Position numbers and translations under genes: made by a program. 64,000 nt of DNA from Lunularia cruciata (Eukaryota > Streptophyta > Marchantiopsida > Lunulariales > Lunulariaceae): NCBI GenBank assembly GCA_948567375.1, contig OX419761.1, positions 59,929,089-59,993,088 of the forward strand, written 5' to 3'. The first letter of the stretch is position 1; each line of letters begins with the position of its first letter. Below, piece by piece: positions 57,088 to 64,000 of this stretch. Under the pieces are notes generated by a model. That model saw only the letters and a list, made by a program, of their open reading frames with translations, was not told the origin of the DNA and did not search any database.

Positions 57088-58337
57088 CATTCTTTCTTAG
57101 AGTGATTACCGCGATCATCTACAATCCGAATCACTTCGAGTTCGTCAACAGCGGCAAACATCCAAGGAGGAAGTGTCGGTTGCAAATTCTTTTGTAGAGC
57201 CCTGACCATTTCAACCTTGGGTACATGTATGGAGCGAGGTCCACCCAGGACTATCTGAATTTCCTTAAGCATCCCCTTTAGCAAATGCCTAGCTTTCGTC
57301 TTACTAGGGGTGAAACCCCTAAATTCTTCTCGTAAGAGGATCAATCCACTGGTAAGTTGGATAACAAAAGACTTTATCTCCACTATAGTCATGAAGCCAC
57401 GTGTATACGCAGCTCTCTTGAGCTCCTCGACTAGAATTTGTCCATGAGGAAACGTATGTCGTTGACACAGCCAGTCTGACTTTAGATCATAGTAAAAGCT
57501 CATCCCAATGACCTGCACATAGCTCAATCAGCTGAAGTTAAAATAAGGAACACCGAACTAGGGAATAGGTGACATTGATGCCATCGTAGGGCATACGAGG
57601 ACAAAGGAGCACTGCCGATTAAGCGAAAGGTAAGCTACAAGGACAAGGTTCATTATCGGTTCTTTCTTACTACGGACGAGGTCAAATACAATGTGAGTTA
57701 TACCTCTGTAAACGCAACACTTGATGACGAGAGAACTGGGATATCTGAAGCTGGGTGGCCAGCAAATCTGAAAAGTAAATCTAGCCTGAACTGTATAGGC
57801 AATGATACAATCATCCCCGCTATCATGTAACCCAACGTTAAGTACTTTCCATCCAGAACTATGGGATGTCCACTGCCTCCTGGTTGGCGAACCGGTGCAC
57901 TGCTCGAATTAGTTATAAGCCCAGCGATTGCTGTTGAAATTCCAGAGTAGATATCGGGAGCTTCTAGCAACGTCATGAGTGGAGAACGAGCGAGTAGATC
58001 TACACCAGCTGGATCCTCATACATCTTAAGAGGTATGGAGTTCGTGTTAAAAAGAGCAGGTAAAGTTTCTCGGTAAAGCACAAGTGGTACTGTCTTGCTA
58101 CCGTCTCTCTTCATGGGAGCCACGACAAGTCTGTACTCCTGTAACTGATCATGCGCCCTGAGCTGTTTCTGTAGCTTAGAAGCTTTGAGAACGGCTTGTT
58201 TGAGAGCTTCCTCGTCAGTTGTGCCATAGCATGATGTCATCCAGTTCGCAGTTGTAACGTCCTTTAGTCTCTCTCCGTTATTCCAGTCCACCATCTCCCT
58301 GGCAACTTCTTTATATGTAGGTCCAATAAATATAGCT
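57088..58337 (-). CDS. C-terminal module of the collagen-like protein gene, or a separate gene
   Basis: Two exons join in phase 0: about 58337-57704 (acceptor CTTGCCAG, with IGPTYKEVAREMVDWNNG, TTANWMTSCYGTTDEEAL, PLVLYRETLPALFNTNSIPL, a likely helix or membrane segment YMIAGMIVSLPIQFRLDLL; donor GAG|GTATAA) and 57512-57088 (acceptor TATGTGCAG, with ILVEELKRAAYTRGFMTIVE, TSGLILLREEFRGFTPSKTK, LPPWMFAAVDELEVIRIVDD; donor ATG|GTAAGT). After the last donor the next acceptor (CTCCAG at about 57048) would complete a TGA, so the protein may end there with its stop codon split by an intron. Linking to the upstream exon at 58381-58508 is unresolved because that frame meets TGA at 58383-58381. I recognise no family. 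Confidence 0.55.
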
Positions 58338-58380
58338 GGCAAGACCACACAAAAAAGACTCAAAAAGGTAAACCATATTA

Positions 58381-58508
58381 TCAAAGGATCGCTCGCAGCT
58401 GACTATCTGAACAAGCATATGTCGAGAAGTACTTCAAGTCCAAGTTGAAAACTCGAGCTTTGCTTTTGACATAATCTGCAAGCGAGTACTGGTGAAGGAC
58501 TTGACCTC
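58381..58508 (-). other. probable exon 3' of the collagen-like gene, ends in TGA
   Basis: After acceptor GGAGGAG or CTTGCAG, either of which keeps phase with the preceding exon, the frame reads YVKSKARVFNLDLKYFSTYA and CSDSQLRAIL and then TGA at 58383-58381. Either the gene stops here or a weak donor inside this stretch leads to the exon at 58337. The sequence does not decide between them. Confidence 0.4.
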
Positions 58509-58551
58509 CTCCACATATGGTTTCAACAGCAAAATTATGAGAAGTTGTTAC

Positions 58552-61500
58552 CTGCAGCGTTGTCCACACCTCGAGCACCGCCCAGGGCACTTATATGCGG
58601 GGGTAACACACTGCGTATCCAGTATGCGAGAGAATTGAAATTGTCCTCCTGCAAATGCGTGAAAATAACAAGCCGGTGTTTTCCTAGCCAGGGTAAATCT
58701 CCCATCGAATATGTGCGATACCAACCGATGTCCCAAAACACACATTTTAGACCCAGAAAGGCAAGTATACCCTTCCAAAGCTTGTAAGCTCCGGGCCTAA
58801 AATCTGTGTCTGTTAGGAGGACTGCATCGATGTCTGCACCTCCATAAACAGGAATAACACGAGATTCAACGTGCCTACAGTCCGCATGAGAATTGAGACG
58901 TTAGCTCCTCAGTTCGGGTTTGTCATCAAGGCTGCATGGTTGCGACCATGTTAAGAACAGTCCCAATTTAGAATAAAGAACAAACTCTGGGTGATCCATG
59001 AGATAAACATAATAATTTGAGTTTATTTGCGATACGTGCTTGCTATAAGTGCGTACCTAAATTCGATACTTTGGTTATTGAGAAGTAGATGTGTTTGTAG
59101 AGAAAGTAATGAGTACGGCTGAGCATTTGTATCTATCCGGCAGTCCACTTCGACTTTGTGATCTAGCCCTGCGCCAATTTCAGGGACTTCACGTCTCCAA
59201 GTATAATCTATTCTCTCTCCTCCCTCCAGTTCAAGAAAGAGTATCACCAATATCGTTACAGTCCCAAGTGAGCTGTCCATCCATAAACGATCACATTAAT
59301 CAGTTCCAAAACGATAATTCCCAAGTTTTCTTCTCCTTCAAGTCTTTCTTGAATTTAACTAGGCATTTATTTAGCAATTGGACTAGTTAATCCAATACTG
59401 TTTCAACAGGTTTAACGGAGAGAATCCGGAAAGAAAGGCAGAAATAGGTTTGCTCTATGTAACCAGCATTCACCATAATCCAGTATGAGTAAGAACTCTG
59501 AGAGCGGAAGAAAGTTTTACTTTTTGCTTCGTCCACCACCATATGTCCGAGAAGAAATATTCTGCAGATTAACTTTTAAGGAAACTATGGCTCCTTGATG
59601 CACGGTATGGGGGAACTGCACATCATCCGCAATCCGAACTGGATACTGCACTGGAATCTGCAGATTTTGACATTTTGTTCAGTATAAATTCAGATCAGAT
59701 CTAGTCCTGAAGAATCTGTTTGGATCAAAAAGTTCCAGAACAAAACAGAGTCGTGCATGAAAACCTAGAAGGACTATAATTGAGTACAGCTTTCCGCAAG
59801 TTCCTTGATAACTGCAATTGTCAAACGTGACAGAACGCTTACCTCCATAACTTGATCAGCAACAGGAAAAGTTCTCCCACCTAGTTCAAGGTATGGAGCT
59901 ACCGAGATCAATGCCTGGAATGGAGCTCCACCTGCTGGACCCTCAAGTTTTTCCAGCGCTATTGAGAAAGTGGTGTTACATTTGTGACGCTTATTCTTGG
60001 AAAGTGATGGCAAAATCTCCACTTTATTATTTCCTTTGCTCCTGATTAAAACACCCCCTGTCGCTCCGAACGAGATAAGAGTACCCGCTGGCAATGTCAT
60101 ACCCCCATTATTGCAGACAGTGACCTGGAAACGCTTAAAAATCAGGAAAGCTGGTAAAGGATTGCTGACGATGCATGCCATTTGCAACTCTTTACTTCAA
60201 TAACAATATATTCTACATCACCGCGATTACAGAGTCCGAATTAAATTAAATTAAATTAATAAATAGTGACATACTGACATGATCGATTAAATAAGTGGAC
60301 CAAACCTTATCAATCACGACAATGCCTCCAGGAGAGATTATTCCATTGCTTGAGGTCGATCTGACTCTATACTGGTAGAGAGCACAATTGTAGCGGTTTT
60401 TCGCTTTCTCTATGACCTCACCTTCCGGTGACTTAAGGATCCAAGTGACCTGCAAATTGCCAGAACAGAACTCAGCAACCTGTGGCGTTGGCTCGTGTCT
60501 ATCTTCCTCCTGGATTATTTCAGTAACTTAGTAAGCAAGAAGATAAGCACCAACTGACAGTACTGAGCTCACCTTCCCGTCTTTTCCATCCTTCCCATTA
60601 GGTGCAGTAGACCCCTGGATGCCTGCAGTGGCTATTTTAGGACCAATCAAACCTCCAGGACGACCTGATGTTCCATCCCGACCTTTCACACAACCAGAGT
60701 AATACTTCGTTTTGTGATGCTTCGGCAAATACAGTTTATCCCAAGGTGGCCCTCCTGTCCCTCCACGTCCAGGACGACCTCCAATTCCTGCTTTGCCACC
60801 TTCCCCGCCATTCCCTGGATAGAAACTGAGAGACATGAGCAACAACACTACGCGAAGTGCGAAAACACCTTTGGACTCTGGGCTCGGTTCATGCGTTCGA
60901 ATACCCGTTAACGTGTAACTCTCACGTTAGCACTTTCAACCGTCTCAGTTCTACCTGCAAATGATGTGAATGATCATCTGCTATTGGCCTGATGCCGGAG
61001 GATCGGTACGTAGCATCCTACTCCTACAAAAGCCACATAAGGTAAGGGGAGTATCATAAGGAGGGCTAGGGCTTAAGGGTCTGGTACTTCATAGATTAAA
61101 AAAGAGGTGCAGGAGCTGCTCCGTGGTATTCAAAATCACCTGAAGCAAGCAGATCCTGGTTGGCGAGAAAGGTTCTGCTTGAGCTCCCACCTCACAAGGC
61201 ACTTGTGCATTTAACTTGTCCTTAAAAGTAGCCTGGTACACACATAAAAGGTAAGGGTGGCTGTACACCAACTAGCCAAAACTTCAATCACTGGAGTTTC
61301 TTACTTCCTCTGGAAGCTAAGGGCTCAAGCATCTCTAGACTTATCTAATTTGTCGCTTAGGTGCAGGCTAGGCAAGAGGCCATCTCTGAGTTCATCCGTC
61401 CAATATCCCCTACTCTTTTCATTTTCTGGACATTGCGTAGAATGAAGAGAGATATGCATTACCAGGCTTGCCTGCAAGTCCCTGCTTGCCAGCTCGTGTA

Positions 61501-63691
61501 TCGGCCTCCACTAGCATAAGTAACTCGGGCTTCGTGGTTTCAATTGTGACTTGACCTCCTGATCCTGCATTTCCACCTTTCCCTGCAGGTGCTCCATCAC
61601 CTCCGGGGGCTCCTGCCATTCCAGCCCCTCCATCACCGCCCCTTCCTCCATTCTCTCCACTGAGTCCAGGCTTCATACCTTTTCTTCCATCACCACCTTT
61701 CCCTCCATTACCTCCATCACCACCGTCACCTCCCTTGCCTCCCTTGCCTCCGTTACCACCATTACCTCCGCGGCCACCATGTGCATCAATGAATATCACG
61801 CCTGTCGTAGTACGAAAACCAAGTTTTGAACCGTCCTGACTGTCGACTGTCACCATTGAACGGTTCCTGTAACAAGAGGGTGTGCTTATATATATCAGCA
61901 GTTTCAAGGTCTTCAAATTAAATATTTTCTCCTCGACACATCACTACAGAGTTACGATATTTGCTCTATATGTTATACATTTCATTCTTCAGATGAAATG
62001 AAGCTTAATGAAGCTTATTCTTCAGATGTAGTCGTACTTTGCTTCAGATTCAACGACACAATCCCCAAGTAAGGACATGCAACATCAAAGCTGGCTTGGT
62101 GAATAGACAGGCGCTTACTTCGCAGTAGAAGTTCCTGACTCTGACAGAGAGGGTTGAAACCAATAAGCGTCAAAACGGTTAGAGAGTAACAGGGGTTCTT
62201 TGACGAAGAGGGGAGCAGGAGCTTCAGTCTCGCACGACGTGGACTCAGATGGCTCAATTTGTTTCACTACTCGTTCCAGATGCCCAGTAATATCGACGAG
62301 TTCAGGGCCCTCGCCAGAAAGACTCAAGAATACATTTAATCCACGTCCACCGGCCATGCCATTTGTACCCTTTTTCCCTTTCTTGCCCGCTGTTCCCTGC
62401 TTACCATCTTTCCCTGATCGCCCTGGCTTCCCCGGTCTTCCTGGCCCATAACCGTCCTGGGGATTGGATGTCCACACTCACAAGTAAAGTGTTACAAGCG
62501 GGGCAACAAACTCCATGTGTAAAGCCCATTTGCAGTGTCAATCGGAGAACGTCACATCAGCTTAATAGCAAAGCCATATCAACTCAAAGAGTGGAATCGC
62601 TTCGGACAAGCCCGTTCAGAACCAGATCTATAGTCAACGTAATATTTCCATTTCTGATGGAACCTACAGCTTGGACTTGGAGACATGCAATTAATTAAAT
62701 CTCGACATTCTGCAGAACAATGAGCACTAAAAAGGTTGTCGATAGTATATGGTAAGGATGTTTGGTGACTCAATTGAAGTTGAAAGAGGGTGTACACGGA
62801 GTTTACCTTGCCGTCTTGCCCATTGGCACCTAGGTTACCATGCATTCCGTGTTCACCATCTGACCCATCTACACCTTGCCCGCCTGCCGCATCCACCACA
62901 AATTCTGGCAAGGTTGCCATTCCAAGAGTTCCTTGGGATGGCTCCGTAACAAGTTCTTGAACTCCATCTCGTGACTCGTGTAATCTAAATGTGTATCCTT
63001 GCAATGCAGGAACACCAAATTCACCTCCTCCTGCAGGTTGGACATTAACAAAGACGAATAAGCTCCTCGCGATCTACCAGTTTATTGGGGTTCTGATGAT
63101 GAGTGAGGTCCAGGTCAGAACTCCTCCGTCATCACCAGTTAATGAAGCCATGAGTATCACAAACCCCGGATCAGGCAACAAGCATCATATTTCTCAATCC
63201 AATCAGCTCATTACTGTGTTTTCCAGCGGTGACATCTTTACTTGATCCCCGTTGTTCGTGCTAGTCTCCGATCTCAGAGACCACTCATGATCCTCTGCGG
63301 AACTTCGGCTTCTAATGTACTAAGCTAATCGAGGGTTGACTTTATCACCACTTCCAATGCAAATCTTGAGGACCGTTGTCCCCCAAGGAACACTAGTTCC
63401 TTCATTTATATCAAGTATACGGAAGGAATATGCACCGGATGAGCTGGAAGGGTCAAAGTTGATGGCAGTGGTCTCCTGCTGCTGGTCTCCACCACCTTTC
63501 CGAGCTGGAAGCATCGTCCAACCTCACGGTCCTTTTGCAATGTGCCAATCTTTTAGATCACCAAAACTCTGTCTGAGTCCTTCACAGTATTGACCAGAGT
63601 CGATTTTAATTATTACTGTGCCAAAATTCTTCTCCTCAATTGAATAATTTCCTGTCGTCCATATTTTCGCTCGAACTGATAACGCATCAAC
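58552..63691 (-). CDS. large collagen-like (Gly-repeat) protein, ten phase-consistent exons
   Basis: Exons on the minus strand: 63691-63349, 63030-62807, 62456-62119, 61866-61463, 60814-60573, 60449-60306, 60124-59843, 59657-59521, 59272-59057, 58874-58552. Each has GT-AG ends, and the reading phase carries over at every junction. The order is: an N-terminal domain ([20 protein letters not shown]); a beta-rich exon ([19 protein letters not shown]); then Gly-X-Y and GG-x repeats over four exons ([18 protein letters not shown]; the GGxGGK run at 61660-61790; [11 protein letters not shown]). Beta-sandwich-like exons follow ([50 protein letters not shown]), then a mixed domain ([34 protein letters not shown]). 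I do not know a function; the Gly-repeat text suggests an extended or assembling structural part, as inference. The first exon contains an in-frame TGA at 63526-63524. The gene continues upstream, possibly beyond the window. Confidence 0.75.
61463..61866 (-). other. Gly-rich repeat exon of the collagen-like gene
   Basis: This exon encodes about 134 residues, of which the middle (61600-61790) is an almost unbroken GGxGG(K/D/N) tract followed by [20 protein letters not shown]. The DNA is a matching CCTCC(A/C)-type trinucleotide repeat on the plus strand. It is flanked by non-repeat text: [20 protein letters not shown] before, [20 protein letters not shown] after. Short acidic and basic residues alternate, as in collagen-like ion-pair patterns. 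Confidence 0.85.
62119..62456 (-). other. collagen-like Gly-X-Y exon
   Basis: It opens with about twelve Gly-X-Y triplets in register with the end of the preceding exon (NGQDGK | [12 protein letters not shown]), then leaves the repeat at [20 protein letters not shown] for an ordinary domain of some 70 residues. The continued Gly register across the splice is strong support for the gene model. Confidence 0.85.
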
Positions 63692-64000
63692 CTACTAAAG
63701 ATCAGAAGCTTGCTCTCTATTCTGACTTCTCCAGAGCCTCCTCCCTCAGAAGTCTCCCGTTTTTCATTTATCTTTTTCAGCTCTAAGACCACAGATATCC
63801 AGTCTAGAAACACATCAATTTGCCGTCGGTCGTTCCTTCTCGGCCCTTCAATTCGAATGTTGCAAAGTGCTCAAGGGGGCATGATTCATTCGGAATTCGG
63901 GCTTCGAATCGATAACTAGCTCAAAGTCGTTCCTCACACAAGTTGTTCAACCTCCATCTGCATCGCCGCAAAGTCTTCGTTCGCACGACTTTCTCCTCTC
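63692..64000 (-). other. upstream region of the collagen-like gene; possible first exon
   Basis: An ATG at 63963-63961 opens a very short frame (MQMEVEQLV) before a GTGTGAGG donor-like site at about 63939. The CTTTAGTAG acceptor at 63700-63692 begins the first firm exon. A 66-codon frame at 63613-63813 overlaps in another frame and is probably chance. Upstream exons may lie outside the window. Confidence 0.3.

Noticed and set aside
62200..62698. Plus-strand Pro/Phe-rich frames opposite the collagen-like exons
   Set aside because: They are antisense shadows of Gly-X-Y codons; splice phase and composition support the minus strand.

Overview
The window reads as nuclear DNA of a streptophyte plant, more likely a non-seed land plant than a flowering plant. 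The evidence is: intron-bearing host genes with short introns; a complete histone H3 with Tyr41 (the H3.1 of vascular plants is known for Phe41); an Elongator subunit gene; a nuclear tRNA-Pro; a multi-exon gene for a collagen-like glycine-repeat protein; and a thick bed of Ty3/gypsy LTR retrotransposons. The species cannot be fixed from the sequence alone.

Layout. 1-3.0 kb is AT-rich and holds only a decayed coiled-coil reading frame. From 3.3 to 43.0 kb lies a nested retrotransposon island with at least seven elements or pieces. Copy A (minus strand) inserted into the chromodomain end of an older chromovirus remnant (3292-4257). Copy B (plus, 6399-16445) then inserted into the reverse transcriptase of copy A, leaving a CACA/ACACA duplication, so A now lies in two halves (4258-6398 and 16446-21129). 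A further unidentified insert with about 300 bp tandem repeats (17.5-20.1 kb) splits A again. A chromovirus with two LTRs (C, 21130-27702) abuts A on the left and an unrelated gypsy fragment D on the right. Fragments D, F and G (minus) follow to 37.1 kb. Copy E (plus, 37138-41357) is a 5'-truncated relative of A and B. The island ends in an inverted repeat with a solo chromovirus LTR at its centre.

The main discovery is that family A/B carries a cytosine-5 DNA methyltransferase domain between the protease-like region and the reverse transcriptase, in the order gag - protease - C5-MTase - RT - RNase H - integrase. Motifs I, IV (PC[Q]), VI (EN[I/V]), VIII and IX/X can be followed in copy B and, apart from a lost catalytic Cys, in copy A. 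All copies here are dead. Many of their stop codons look like C-to-T or G-to-A changes, as expected of methylated DNA.

From 45 to 64 kb the sequence changes to gene-rich DNA: ELP6 (46.3-47.3 kb, plus), histone H3 with a probable 5'UTR intron (50.5-51.2 kb, plus), tRNA-Pro(UGG) (52.2 kb, minus), a poorly resolved candidate gene (54-56 kb, plus) and the large collagen-like gene (57.1-63.7 kb, minus). Ten exons of this last gene join with consistent reading phase. It shows one in-frame TGA in its first clear exon and an unresolved junction near its C-terminus.
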